Assembly: GCA_001803225.1 (NCBI GenBank)
Contig: MHBF01000179.1
Span: 1-32,476, forward strand
DNA: 32,476 nucleotides
From: Lentisphaerae bacterium GWF2_44_16
GTDB taxonomy: Bacteria; Verrucomicrobiota; Lentisphaeria; Victivallales; GWF2-45-14
Direction of reading: 5' to 3'
A program made the translations under genes and the position numbers. The notes under the pieces are model-generated. The model was not told where the DNA came from and searched no databases. It saw only the letters and a program-made list of their open reading frames with translations. This document shows, one piece after another, positions 1-8,544 of the stretch (the first letter of the stretch is position 1; the number at the start of each line of letters is the position of its first letter).

Positions 1-1656
1 CACTTCAGCCTTAAAGATTTGAAAGGAGAGATTATCGCAGATTTTCCCGTTCAGACATTCAACGCGAGCGAAATGCAGGATATAACATTGACATTCCCTA
101 CCGAAAAAATTGCTCAGCAAGTCGTTTTACCTTGCCTTGAAATAGACTACAAAGGGAAAAAACTGACGTTTGAAGATGGTTTGCACTACGTGGATTTGAG
201 GACAAGCTGGAACTGGGACTACAAATGGGTCAAACAGCCGTTGCGCGATTTGCTGAAACCTCTGAACGCGGAGTTTAAACTTTCATCAAAAGGAAATGAC
301 GGAACTGAAATTTTCGGCGCTTCAATTAAGACTGAAGAGCCTCTGGCTTATGTGGAAATCCTTGACAATGACGATGTGATATATTCTTTTGATCCCAAGA
401 ACGATTTTATCTGGAGGGAAAATCCGGAATACAAAGTAATCAGCATGGCATTTCAGTCATACAGTGAATATATGCTTAATGGAAGCGTTTCCGTGGAAAA
501 CGCGGACGCTAAATGGCTGCTTCCTGAAAGATTGACTCAAAAAGTATCAAACAATACGCTGAAATTTAATAAAACATCCGCGTTGAGACCCGTAAAAATA
601 CTTATTGCCATTCCTTCAGGCAGTGTGGAAAAAGCCATTATCAACGTAAATATGCCGGGGCTTTATACCGGAAAAATACCCGTCAGCAAAATTATGAAAA
701 ACCTGATATATGCGATACCGGGACCAAAGGGGTTTAATATCTCATTCAGCCGTTATATCCGCCAGTCGGAAATGCCCGGACACCTGAATACGAATGACGT
801 GAATTTCAAGGTTGCCGCGATACCTGATCTGCCATTTTCCGTATTTCACATGCAGGCAATAGGCAAATCCGGCAAACTCTACCGCAGCAAACCTGTCCTG
901 ATGACTCATGAAACCGGGAAAAAATCATCCGTCGCCGTCTTTTCGAGTTCACAGAATTGCCCTGTCAAAATCAACGTTGACGCGGCAAGGGCTTCCGAAT
1001 TGAATTACGTTTTCAATCCTGAACACGGTTCGGTGCTGATATGCGATGCCGGCCGTCCATTGTGGGGAATACTGGGCGGTTATGTTACCCTGGCTATAGA
1101 GAGAGGCCAGGATGGCAATGCCTTTATAAAAGGCGGAGCGACAAAAGAGCCTTATCCGAACAACGCAGTCAAAAGCGCTCCGGACTGGGTTGATATTGGA
1201 AACGGGAGTTATGCCTTGAAATTTGACGGTAAAGGCACTTATATAACTCTTCCGCAGGGGGTTATACCGCGCAGGGCTGGCTTCATTCTCACAATGGACA
1301 TAAAACCTGAAAATCTTACAAAAAAACAGATATTGTTCGCAAACAGAGCCCATGTCCCCGGTTCAATGACGGTTTACATTGATAAAGGCGTCTTGAGGGC
1401 AAATTTTTTAAATGAAAACTTAACGGGCTATGATATTGATTCAAAAATGCAGCTCAAAGCAAATGAATGGTCAAAGATCAACATAATTTATGATCAGCAA
1501 AACTTGTGCTTCGTGGTAAACGGTAAAAAAAGCCCACTGTTCCCATGCAAAGGCCCGGGACTTTACGACACCCTGACCATAATCGGCGGATATGCTGATG
1601 CCTGGTTTGACGGATTAATTAAGGGCCTAATTATAAAGCATATAACAGAAAACTGA
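1..1656 (+). CDS. LamG-domain-containing large protein, 5' end outside the window
   Basis: The reading frame is open from the first base of the window, so the gene begins upstream and only its last 551 codons are visible. A TTG lies in frame at position 19 but has no claim to be the start. The last ~155 residues (about 1185-1650) look like a LamG/concanavalin A-like jelly roll: a 'FDGKGTYITLP' strand is followed by alternating beta-rich segments ending in 'IIGGYADAWFDGLIKGL', as in carbohydrate-associated or secreted proteins. The upstream ~390 residues are beta-rich and not recognised. The next gene follows after 14 bases, so the two are probably co-transcribed. A role in binding or processing glycans is inference from the LamG-like fold only; the visible part shows no catalytic motif. 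Confidence 0.7.
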   Translation, partial: HFSLKDLKGEIIADFPVQTFNASEMQDITLTFPTEKIAQQVVLPCLEIDYKGKKLTFEDGLHYVDLRTSWNWDYKWVKQPLRDLLKPLNAEFKLSSKGNDGTEIFGASIKTEEPLAYVEILDNDDVIYSFDPKNDFIWRENPEYKVISMAFQSYSEYMLNGSVSVENADAKWLLPERLTQKVSNNTLKFNKTSALRPVKILIAIPSGSVEKAIINVNMPGLYTGKIPVSKIMKNLIYAIPGPKGFNISFSRYIRQSEMPGHLNTNDVNFKVAAIPDLPFSVFHMQAIGKSGKLYRSKPVLMTHETGKKSSVAVFSSSQNCPVKINVDAARASELNYVFNPEHGSVLICDAGRPLWGILGGYVTLAIERGQDGNAFIKGGATKEPYPNNAVKSAPDWVDIGNGSYALKFDGKGTYITLPQGVIPRRAGFILTMDIKPENLTKKQILFANRAHVPGSMTVYIDKGVLRANFLNENLTGYDIDSKMQLKANEWSKINIIYDQQNLCFVVNGKKSPLFPCKGPGLYDTLTIIGGYADAWFDGLIKGLIIKHITEN

Positions 1657-1670
1657 AAAATTTTACAAAA

Positions 1671-3872
1671 TTGAGAACACTATTTTTCCCTCAGTTTAAT
1701 TTTTTTAAAGGCTTCCCGCCAATAAAGCGTCATATATCCGTCATTAGAGATATTTCATTAGAAATTAAGCACTTAACTGAGAAGCTGTCTGGGATATATG
1801 ACGTAGCTTTGACGGGCGATAATGGCGCTTTACCATGTATTATTATCTGTGAGGAAAAATTTTTACCGTCATTATTGAAAAAGCAGCTTCCGGAAGATTA
1901 TAAGTTATTATGCCCCAAGCAGTCAGTGCTTTTATTCACATCTGAAAATCCCATTATCTGGATTGGAGGTAAAAATAGAAAATATCTTGAAGGTACTGTC
2001 AAATTCTTAACGGAAGTCATTGATATTCTTACACAAGGAACTTTGACGGCGGGTGACTTTCACATTCACACCCGTCATTCGGATGGCTTTGCCACTGAAA
2101 ACAATGCCGTGCTTTTTGCCGTTCGCGCCAATCTGGATGTTATTGCCATCACCGACCACTATTCCATAAAAGGGGCAAAAGCCGTAAAAAAATCTTCGGG
2201 GGAAATATTTCCCGTAATATGCGGACAGGAAACATCAGACAGGAGCGGCAATCATATCCTCTTATATAATAATAACTTATCTCTTAAAAAACTTGCACCC
2301 TATAAGGTTGCCGCTCTCTGGGAAAAAGGCGTTATTGATATTGTTCTGGCGCATCCGAGCGATCCGGCATACTTTCAAGACGTTAAACGTCCGATAGGGC
2401 TTGAGGCTTTCAATTATATTTCAGGAGCGCCATTGGCAGGTATTCAATTTGCCGAAAAAATGCTTTCCAGAAAAATTGCACTTCCCGTTCTGGGAAATTC
2501 CGACGCTCATCTAGCCGAAGACATAGGGGCAGCAAGGACTTACATTTATTCTGAAACGGCATCCCCGGATTCTGTTTTGAAAAGTCTTTTCGATGGAAAA
2601 ACTGTCGCCCGTTTCCAGGATTTTCTTGCAGGTGATCCCAAACTATTACCTGTTATCAAAAAACTCCTGTATTCTTCAAATCTTCTTGACGGAAAACTTC
2701 TGCCTTTGACAAAATCCGCTTTCTTTAATATGGCTGGGAAAAAATCAAAAGAAATCGTAATGGAAACAGAAAAGAAGCTTTCAGCCGGGCTCCTTGAAGT
2801 ATCAACAAATAAAAAAACTTTAGTTTTTGTTGATGAGGAACCGCTTATTTATAGCAGTTCGGCACAGCAGAACGGCTTTATGCTTAAAAGTGGAAATAGC
2901 GCAAAAATTAAAATGGTAACTCAATGCAACTCAGATACAAAAGTAAAAATATTCCCTCCGAAAAGTACCTGGAAAAAATTGAAAAGAGTCAAACCCTCTT
3001 CGTCTTCAATCTTTTGCGACTGGGCAGAATGTGATTGTGCGGACACTGTTTTCAAACTGCCTCCGGATGCCCGGCATTGTCTCATAAGGACCGGAAAGAT
3101 CTTTGAACGTATTCTTGAAATCAATGGAGAAAAAGAAAAACTGCTTTGTAATTCCGGCATGATCAAAAGTCTGAACAGCAGGCTGAAAAATGGAAAAAAC
3201 ACAGTTTCATTGCTAAATAGTGGAATGGCAGGTTTCAAATTTTTTGAGGGTATTGAACTGAAAAACTGGCAAATGCGTCTGCCGGGGAAAAACTGGGAGA
3301 ACATCAAAGCCGCTTCAAACCTCCAATCCCTGGGAAAAGTTCCGAAAGACTTTTCAGGGAACATTTATTACCAGACAAAGGTTCCAGCGTTGAAATATCT
3401 TCCCACTTTGTATTTCAGTGCTTGTGATGGATATATTGAAATAATTTTTAACGGGAAAAGACTTCTGAGCAGGGGAAATGCCCACTGGGAGGACGATTTT
3501 TTTGTCGAACTGCCTGATAAAGGAGGAGGCCCTCTTATTGTGAAACTTGAAAACAGAACAGCCTTCTGCGGAATTACCGGCCCTGTATATGCGGGTATTG
3601 AAACGAATATTAAAAAACAACCTCTTACAGTGGATTATAAACAGGATGAAACGATAGTACTACTGACGCTCTCCGAACCCAGAGTAAGAGGCTTTTTGTC
3701 CGGAAAAAACGTCAAGCGCTTCGAATTTCTTGCCGGAGCGAAAACGGAGCCTCTTTACCTTCCCCCGGAACATTTATTTGAAACTCTGATTCTAAATTCA
3801 TTCAATACCGGAAGATATTTTCCCGAATATTTACCGCTGTCTAAAGTACCCGAAACCCTTTTTCAAATTTAA
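1671..3872 (+). CDS. PHP-domain phosphoesterase with long C-terminal extension
   Basis: A 733-residue protein. Residues ~127-310 form a PHP metallo-phosphoesterase domain with an apparently complete metal-ligand set: 'DFHIHTRHSDG' (H131, H133), 'ITDH' (H163), 'GQET' (E187), 'HPSD' (H228) and 'GNSDAH' (D278, H280). PHP proteins hydrolyse phosphoester bonds using two or three metals; the substrate cannot be told here. Residues 1-125 are unrecognised. The ~420 C-terminal residues are beta-rich; one stretch ('GNIYYQTKVPAL...LPTLYFSACDGYIEIIFNGKRL') resembles the galactose-binding beta-sandwich of glycosidases. The start is uncertain: TTG at 1671 has no good Shine-Dalgarno, the frame is open further upstream (CTG at 1653), and no in-frame ATG appears before the middle of the PHP domain. 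The stop overlaps the stop of the convergent lipoprotein gene. Probably in an operon with the preceding LamG gene. Confidence 0.75.
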   Translation: MRTLFFPQFNFFKGFPPIKRHISVIRDISLEIKHLTEKLSGIYDVALTGDNGALPCIIICEEKFLPSLLKKQLPEDYKLLCPKQSVLLFTSENPIIWIGGKNRKYLEGTVKFLTEVIDILTQGTLTAGDFHIHTRHSDGFATENNAVLFAVRANLDVIAITDHYSIKGAKAVKKSSGEIFPVICGQETSDRSGNHILLYNNNLSLKKLAPYKVAALWEKGVIDIVLAHPSDPAYFQDVKRPIGLEAFNYISGAPLAGIQFAEKMLSRKIALPVLGNSDAHLAEDIGAARTYIYSETASPDSVLKSLFDGKTVARFQDFLAGDPKLLPVIKKLLYSSNLLDGKLLPLTKSAFFNMAGKKSKEIVMETEKKLSAGLLEVSTNKKTLVFVDEEPLIYSSSAQQNGFMLKSGNSAKIKMVTQCNSDTKVKIFPPKSTWKKLKRVKPSSSSIFCDWAECDCADTVFKLPPDARHCLIRTGKIFERILEINGEKEKLLCNSGMIKSLNSRLKNGKNTVSLLNSGMAGFKFFEGIELKNWQMRLPGKNWENIKAASNLQSLGKVPKDFSGNIYYQTKVPALKYLPTLYFSACDGYIEIIFNGKRLLSRGNAHWEDDFFVELPDKGGGPLIVKLENRTAFCGITGPVYAGIETNIKKQPLTVDYKQDETIVLLTLSEPRVRGFLSGKNVKRFEFLAGAKTEPLYLPPEHLFETLILNSFNTGRYFPEYLPLSKVPETLFQI

Positions 3873-5926
3873 AAAATAGGGATGAAAAATAAGTGGAATT
3901 CTGTTTTTTTGTTTTCCTTTTTATAACTCAGGAATCTCCACATGAATGAGAGTTTGAAAAGATCTTCTCCTGAATCATAACTGATGAATGGGAAAATGTC
4001 GTTAGAGGAATTCTTTCCGTCGCTCTCATAACGGTAAAAATATTCAAGTATGGAAAAACGGCTTTTGTCTCCTTCCGATTTCCAGCGGCTTAGATAAAAA
4101 AGAATATTACCCTCGGACTTGTTTCCCTCATTTTTATGTTTGAAAAAGGGAAAAAGAAGATATTCAGTCGAAGCGGTTTCGGTTGTGAATTTACAGTCCA
4201 TAAGATAAAGGCCCTCGCCAAGTTCCTCATCAGAGTCTCCTTTGTAACAGTCATACTTTTTCAGTATTTCAGCGAGTTTGGCTTTTTTCTCTGCCATATT
4301 GATATTTTCATATTCAGGATGGAATTTTACAGTTCCTTTGTAACAGTCATATTTTTTCAGTATTTCAGCGAGTTTGGCTTTTTTCTCTGCCATATTGATA
4401 TTTTCATGTTCAGGATGAAATTTTACAGTTCCAATTCCTGTATTGTATATTTCCCTTATGTCATCTCTTATAAGTTTATCATCAGTATTTATAGTCCTGA
4501 TACGCTTCGACGAAAACCAGAAAAGAAAGGAGAAAAGTTTTTTGCTGTAAATAGTATCATTAAATGAAAGAGGGTATTTATTTTTATTGTATTCCTCATA
4601 GAAATCAAATAAGAACAAATTATATGATACTGAACTGAACTTTTTATTCTTATTGCCGCAGCATAAATCAAATTTCTGATAGATTGGAGAAGTGTAAGTT
4701 TTTCCATATGGATCATAGATTGGAATGGAACTTATTCTTTTGCCGGCAGAATCAGTCTTGTATCTGAAGATAATCGGCCCCAGAATTGAAAAGCCATCTT
4801 CGTTCAGGTTGAGAAAAGAAAACCTGTCATGATACGAAAAAAGCGGCCAGAAACCAAACTCATTATTGCCTTCTTTCATTTCTTTAAGATGAAACAATGG
4901 AAAAAGTATATCGTAATCCGAGGATTTTTCAGTTTCCGAGTAACCTGTCAAAAATACAGGCAGCAGTACTTTTTGTTTATCAGTATCTTTGCTGTAACAG
5001 TAAAAAGGAAGAAGGAAGTTGGAGTATTTATTTTCTCTTTGCCTTTGATAATACGGAAAAATGAAAAAGATATCATCTTTCTCTTTTTTAGAATTTTCAA
5101 AGTAAGTAAAAGGAAAAAGGAAAGTCCAGATTTGGGAGTTTTCATCGTTGTCATAGATGAAGAGAGGGCCGAGCAGACTGATCATGGAATATTCATTTTT
5201 TATTTTATCAAAACTAGTTCCGGCAAGAAGTGTCAGAAGCAATTTGCTGTTATTGTCGTTCATATACAGGTATAAGGGAAAGAACCAGCTCTTTTCGCCA
5301 GAGGCCAGGAACAGCGGCCAGAAACCGCCGGAGTCAAGTGAGCCGGAGTTGTAATTCATCCAGAAAGAAGCAAAACCATAACTATTGTTGATTGGTTCAT
5401 CAGGATCTTCCGTGACTTTTCCAAAATTCCACCATAAAGGCCCGAAATAAGCGAAATCTTTCGAATAGTAAGAGAGCGGTAACACTAGAAAATACTCATC
5501 GTTCCATGCCGCCGGAAAAAGATAAGTGTAAGCATTTTTTCTGTGGTAAAAAAAAGGCAGAAAGCCTGTAGTCCTCGAATTCCAGTATGCGGTAAATACC
5601 CAGCCTTCAACTTTTTCAGGGTTCCACGCGCAGAGGGGGAACAATATGGAGTATTCCTGACCTTCCTTGTTGAAGAGCGGACGTATTGCCCAGCCGTGTT
5701 TGTCTATATCAGCCATAGGCCAGAGGATGGAAGTTTTGTCATTGACCATATAAAAAAGAGGCCATGTGTTTATGCGGCTTTCATCATAATTAAAATTACC
5801 GTTTTTCAGAGGAAGAGTAGTTTCCTCTCTGAGAGGCGAAACCCTCATCATGCGGTCGCTTGACGCGCATCCTGAAACAAAGACTGTCAAAACGGCAGTC
5901 AGAAAGAAAATATTGAAAGTCTTCAT
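3869..5926 (-). CDS. Repeat-rich lipoprotein of unknown function
   Basis: A 685-residue protein starting at an ATG preceded by an AAGGGA-like ribosome site. The N-terminus is a lipoprotein signal: hydrophobic residues 5-16, then lipobox V-S-G-C with Cys20. From residue ~55 to ~400 short units recur about every 15-25 residues around a hydrophobic-Pro-hydrophobic-aromatic core, e.g. 'WPLFYM', 'ILFPLCAW', 'FLPFFYH', 'FWPLFL', 'FFPLYLY', 'LLGPLFIY', 'FLFPFTYF', 'FLLPFYCY', 'ILFPLFHL', with more near the C-terminus. The pattern suggests stacked beta strands, perhaps a surface or outer-membrane fold. Residues 499-562 are two nearly identical 32-residue charged helical units that interrupt this pattern. 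I do not recognise a named family or any enzyme motif. Convergent with the PHP gene, sharing overlapping stop codons. Confidence 0.75.
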   Translation of the reverse strand: MKTFNIFFLTAVLTVFVSGCASSDRMMRVSPLREETTLPLKNGNFNYDESRINTWPLFYMVNDKTSILWPMADIDKHGWAIRPLFNKEGQEYSILFPLCAWNPEKVEGWVFTAYWNSRTTGFLPFFYHRKNAYTYLFPAAWNDEYFLVLPLSYYSKDFAYFGPLWWNFGKVTEDPDEPINNSYGFASFWMNYNSGSLDSGGFWPLFLASGEKSWFFPLYLYMNDNNSKLLLTLLAGTSFDKIKNEYSMISLLGPLFIYDNDENSQIWTFLFPFTYFENSKKEKDDIFFIFPYYQRQRENKYSNFLLPFYCYSKDTDKQKVLLPVFLTGYSETEKSSDYDILFPLFHLKEMKEGNNEFGFWPLFSYHDRFSFLNLNEDGFSILGPIIFRYKTDSAGKRISSIPIYDPYGKTYTSPIYQKFDLCCGNKNKKFSSVSYNLFLFDFYEEYNKNKYPLSFNDTIYSKKLFSFLFWFSSKRIRTINTDDKLIRDDIREIYNTGIGTVKFHPEHENINMAEKKAKLAEILKKYDCYKGTVKFHPEYENINMAEKKAKLAEILKKYDCYKGDSDEELGEGLYLMDCKFTTETASTEYLLFPFFKHKNEGNKSEGNILFYLSRWKSEGDKSRFSILEYFYRYESDGKNSSNDIFPFISYDSGEDLFKLSFMWRFLSYKKENKKTEFHLFFIPIF
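4239..4430. repeat. 96-bp direct tandem duplication inside the lipoprotein gene
   Basis: Two head-to-tail copies, 4239-4334 and 4335-4430, each exactly 96 bp, differ at 3 positions by eye (in 'tcatactttt'/'tcatattttt' and in 'attcaggatgga'/'gttcaggatgaa'). The length is a multiple of three, so the frame is kept and 32 residues are duplicated (protein residues 499-530 and 531-562, beginning GTVKFHPE). The near identity suggests a recent slippage or unequal-exchange event. Confidence 0.95.
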
Positions 5927-6011
5927 GCTTGATTCCCTTTTAACTTATTTCTGAATATATCATGACATTTATTTTAAAAACAGAAGATTGGAAACAAAAT
6001 TCGATTTTTCA

Positions 6012-6048
6012 AATAAACATTGCGCTACCGCGTTTATTCAGGTATAAT
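6012..6048 (+). promoter_or_regulatory. Sigma70-like promoter with overlapping inverted repeat
   Basis: TTGCGC (6020-6025), a 17-bp spacer and TATAAT (6043-6048) lie 33 bp upstream of the hydrolase ATG. An inverted repeat, AATAAAC (6012-6018) and GTTTATT (6032-6038), brackets the -35 element and half the spacer, so a bound repressor could block RNA polymerase. The repeat could also be chance in AT-rich DNA. Confidence 0.55.
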
Positions 6049-6081
6049 AACCCGGAACAATATTGAGCAGATGGGGGGTTT

Positions 6082-6891
6082 ATGTCATACAGGTTTGTTT
6101 CAGAATATCTTGACGATGAAAGAGTGGCAGGGCGTGTATTTGATATATTCATGCCTGAAAAAGTAACACGCGACATTGCCTTGTTTTTCGTACATGGCGG
6201 AGGTTGGAGAGCGGGATCAAGAGCCGGCTATCATCAGATAATGAGGGCTTTCAATAAACTGGGTTTTATATGCGCTTCAACCGATTACCGCCTTTCGGGT
6301 GTGAATATTTTTGAGCAGATTATGGATATACGTCATGGCTATGACGCTTTCTGCGCGTTTCTTGAAAGTGAAAAAAAACCTTTGAAAATATTCACTCACG
6401 GTTCATCTGCCGGAGCGCATTTGACTGCGCTGCTTTCTTTCGCGGCCCCGGGTGAATGTGGAGAGCCGCTTGAATATAAAGGTTATAAGTACCGCCGTGC
6501 TAAATGGGAAAAACCAATAGGAACAGCTTTGCAGGCAACGCCTGTTTACTTCAGGCCGTGGGAGGATATTTTTCCAATAATATGGGCGTCAATGCAGGAC
6601 ATTGTCGGTGTGCCTTATGAAAAAAATCCCGAACTTTACCGGAAGGTGGAGCCTTTCAATTATATTTCAGAGGAAACATGCCCCGTCTTTTTTCTCGAAG
6701 CGGAAGACGAACACATGTTCCCGTATGAATATATTGTTCAATTCGCAGAAAAGATGAAATCGCTGGGAAGGCGCGCCGAATACAGGACTTATACAAAGGC
6801 TGAACACGGTTTCTTTTATGACGTAACCCGCAGACAGCAGAAAGAGGCTTTTGAAGATATCCTGAATTTCATAAATTCGCTGGAAAAATAA
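6082..6891 (+). CDS. Alpha/beta hydrolase (esterase, BD-FAE/HSL-like)
   Basis: A 269-residue serine esterase-type hydrolase. It has the oxyanion motif 'HGGGW' near residues 39-43, the nucleophile elbow G-S-S-A-G with Ser109, and matching Asp209 ('EAEDEH') and His242 ('AEHGFF'), giving a plausible Ser-Asp-His triad. No signal peptide is seen, so it is probably cytoplasmic. This family cleaves small esters, often acyl groups on sugars; the substrate here is not identifiable. The ATG at 6082 has a strong GGGGGG ribosome site and a good promoter 33 bp upstream. The ankyrin gene follows in the same frame and direction, so the two may form an operon. Confidence 0.85.
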   Translation: MSYRFVSEYLDDERVAGRVFDIFMPEKVTRDIALFFVHGGGWRAGSRAGYHQIMRAFNKLGFICASTDYRLSGVNIFEQIMDIRHGYDAFCAFLESEKKPLKIFTHGSSAGAHLTALLSFAAPGECGEPLEYKGYKYRRAKWEKPIGTALQATPVYFRPWEDIFPIIWASMQDIVGVPYEKNPELYRKVEPFNYISEETCPVFFLEAEDEHMFPYEYIVQFAEKMKSLGRRAEYRTYTKAEHGFFYDVTRRQQKEAFEDILNFINSLEK

Positions 6892-6906
6892 AAAAAAGGG
6901 ACTCAA

Positions 6907-7851
6907 ATTTTAAAAATCAACATTTTCCCGAGAAGAAATTTCTATACTCTGGCACGTTATATACTGCTTCTTGTAGTGGCGATATGCGGGATTCTTTTTC
7001 TCTATTCGGCGGATGGCTCAAAACTGCTTATTGAATTGTATCTTACTGATGAACCTCATATCATTAAAGTTTCCATAATAGGAGATACCGGCGAACTCCA
7101 GAAAATCCTCAATTCGGGAGTTGACGCAAATACGCAGAACGCGAATATGTGGACTTCCCTGCATTTCGCCGCGTTCAGAGGCAAAATCGAAATTGCCAAA
7201 ATGCTGTTGGAAAATAAAGCGGATGTTAACCTCAGAAATCACCGTAAATGGACACCCCTCCACTGGGCCGCTTCAAACGGACATTTGGATATGGTACGGC
7301 TTCTTGTTGAACACGGCGCCGAAATCAACGCAAGAACGGAGGACGGCTCAACACCGCTCCATTGGGCGACTTTTGAAGGCCATATCGGAATAGTCGCTTA
7401 TCTTATAGAAAAAAACGCGAATATCAATGCTGAAAACAGAAGCGGCTCAACGCCTCTTGACCTGGCCGCCACCGAAGGACGTGTTGAAATAAGCATTCTG
7501 CTTCTGAAAAACGGCGCCGATGTGGAAGGCGGGAAAAAAGATATATGGAACAATCAGAAAATGGCCCGTAGACTGAAAGCTAAAATAGGAGATATAGCGA
7601 CCCCTCTTTACCATGCCGCCGCCACAGGCCACCTGGAAATAACCCGTCTGCTTCTGGAAAATAAAGCCGATGTAAACGCGAGAGGCAGGTATATGAGAAC
7701 CCCTCTGCATGCCGCGGCCCTTCACGGCTATGCCGATATAGTCTGTCTGCTTCTGAAAAATAAAGCCGATGCAAACGCGATAACAATAAATAATGAAACT
7801 GTTTATTCCATTGCCAAATCCGATGAAATCAGAAAACTGCTGAAAAAATAG
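6907..7851 (+). CDS. Membrane-anchored ankyrin-repeat protein
   Basis: About seven ankyrin repeats fill the protein (units such as 'WTPLHWAASNGHLDMVRLLVEHGAEINA' in form), typical of protein-protein interaction scaffolds. The first conventional start, GTG at 6976, has no ribosome site and cuts a hydrophobic helix in half. The frame is open back to the hydrolase stop at 6889-6891. Translation from ATT 6907 gives 'LKINIFPRRNFYTLARY' followed by an 18-residue hydrophobic segment ('ILLLVVAICGILFLYSA'), a positive-inside signal anchor. AGGGA at 6897-6901 sits 5 bases before that ATT. I therefore place the start at ATT 6907, with GTG 6976 as the conservative alternative. The repeats would lie outside the cytoplasmic membrane. 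The partner is unknown. The stop is 2 bases from the convergent XRE gene stop. Confidence 0.7.
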   Translation: MLKINIFPRRNFYTLARYILLLVVAICGILFLYSADGSKLLIELYLTDEPHIIKVSIIGDTGELQKILNSGVDANTQNANMWTSLHFAAFRGKIEIAKMLLENKADVNLRNHRKWTPLHWAASNGHLDMVRLLVEHGAEINARTEDGSTPLHWATFEGHIGIVAYLIEKNANINAENRSGSTPLDLAATEGRVEISILLLKNGADVEGGKKDIWNNQKMARRLKAKIGDIATPLYHAAATGHLEITRLLLENKADVNARGRYMRTPLHAAALHGYADIVCLLLKNKADANAITINNETVYSIAKSDEIRKLLKK

Positions 7852-7853
7852 GA

Positions 7854-8435
7854 TTACTTATTTTCAGCCTTTGCGGAACAGTAAACTACTATTGCTTTCG
7901 CGTATTTGCAGTCCGGGGCAAGAATCGCTGTATGGGGCATATTAGCGGAAAGATAGAGAGTATCGTTTTTTTTGAGCTTGAGGCAATTAGACATTTCGCC
8001 TATGTGAAAGTTAATTCTGCCTTCGAGAAGAACGTAAAATTCATCGGCGTCATGCATCATCATTTCACGCATTTTATCCGAAGGAGAATATTCCAATATG
8101 AAAGGGTCCATTACTCTGTCTATTTTCTTGAAAGCCAGCGAAAAATATTTGATCTTGTATTCCGGACTGTCGTTCCTGATTATTTCCTCTCCGTTCAAAA
8201 TGTTTCCCTGAAGATATTGGGGGGATTTCAATTCGTCCTCGAAAAAAGCCTTTACAGGCACGCCAAGTTCCTTCGCTATTTTTGAGAGCGCGCTCAGTGA
8301 CGGATTTACCCTGAAGTTCTCAAGCCGGGAAATGTAGCCTTTTGTAAAACCTGTTTTCACCGCGAGCTGTTCCAGCGTCATATTCTGCTGAAGGCGTACT
8401 TTCCTTATGCTTTCGGCTATATTTGAAAGATTCAT
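7854..8435 (-). CDS. XRE-family transcriptional regulator with C-terminal cupin
   Basis: A 193-residue protein with two parts: an HTH_3/XRE DNA-binding domain at residues ~5-65 ('MTLEQLAVKTGFTKGYISRLE') and a cupin_2 barrel at ~100-185 ('DEFYVLLEGRINFHIGE', 'LSANMPHTA'). This architecture is common in regulators that sense a small metabolite through the cupin. I choose ATG at 8435, which has AGGGG about 10 bases upstream; a TTG at 8444 is too close to that site. The gene is divergent from the GDPD gene and shares a short intergenic region with it, so control of that gene, and autoregulation, is a reasonable inference. Confidence 0.88.
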   Translation of the reverse strand: MNLSNIAESIRKVRLQQNMTLEQLAVKTGFTKGYISRLENFRVNPSLSALSKIAKELGVPVKAFFEDELKSPQYLQGNILNGEEIIRNDSPEYKIKYFSLAFKKIDRVMDPFILEYSPSDKMREMMMHDADEFYVLLEGRINFHIGEMSNCLKLKKNDTLYLSANMPHTAILAPDCKYAKAIVVYCSAKAENK

Positions 8436-8515
8436 AAAATCCAAACCCCTGATTTGTTATTAAGATAGTTTCATAATACGCAAAATAAAAGTAAACAAAA
8501 TTTTTTAGAAACTTA

Positions 8516-8544
8516 TTGACAAAAAAGCCCGTATCATATATAAT
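8516..8544 (+). promoter_or_regulatory. Perfect consensus sigma70 promoter for the GDPD gene
   Basis: TTGACA (8516-8521), a 17-bp spacer and TATAAT (8539-8544) match the housekeeping consensus exactly, with A/T-rich DNA upstream that could act as an UP element. Transcription would begin near 8551, so an ATG at 8553 would be leaderless while ATG 8589 would have a ~38-base leader with a ribosome site. Confidence 0.8.

Noticed and set aside
4136-4567. Plus-strand open frame over the lipoprotein tandem repeat
   Set aside because: It is the antisense of the lipoprotein repeat region. Its own repeat units only mirror the 96-bp duplication, and it has no ribosome site.
6889-6906. Readthrough fusion of the hydrolase and ankyrin genes, which share one frame
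   Set aside because: The hydrolase ends at its normal length after the catalytic His region, and the ankyrin gene has its own plausible ribosome site. I see no readthrough signal.
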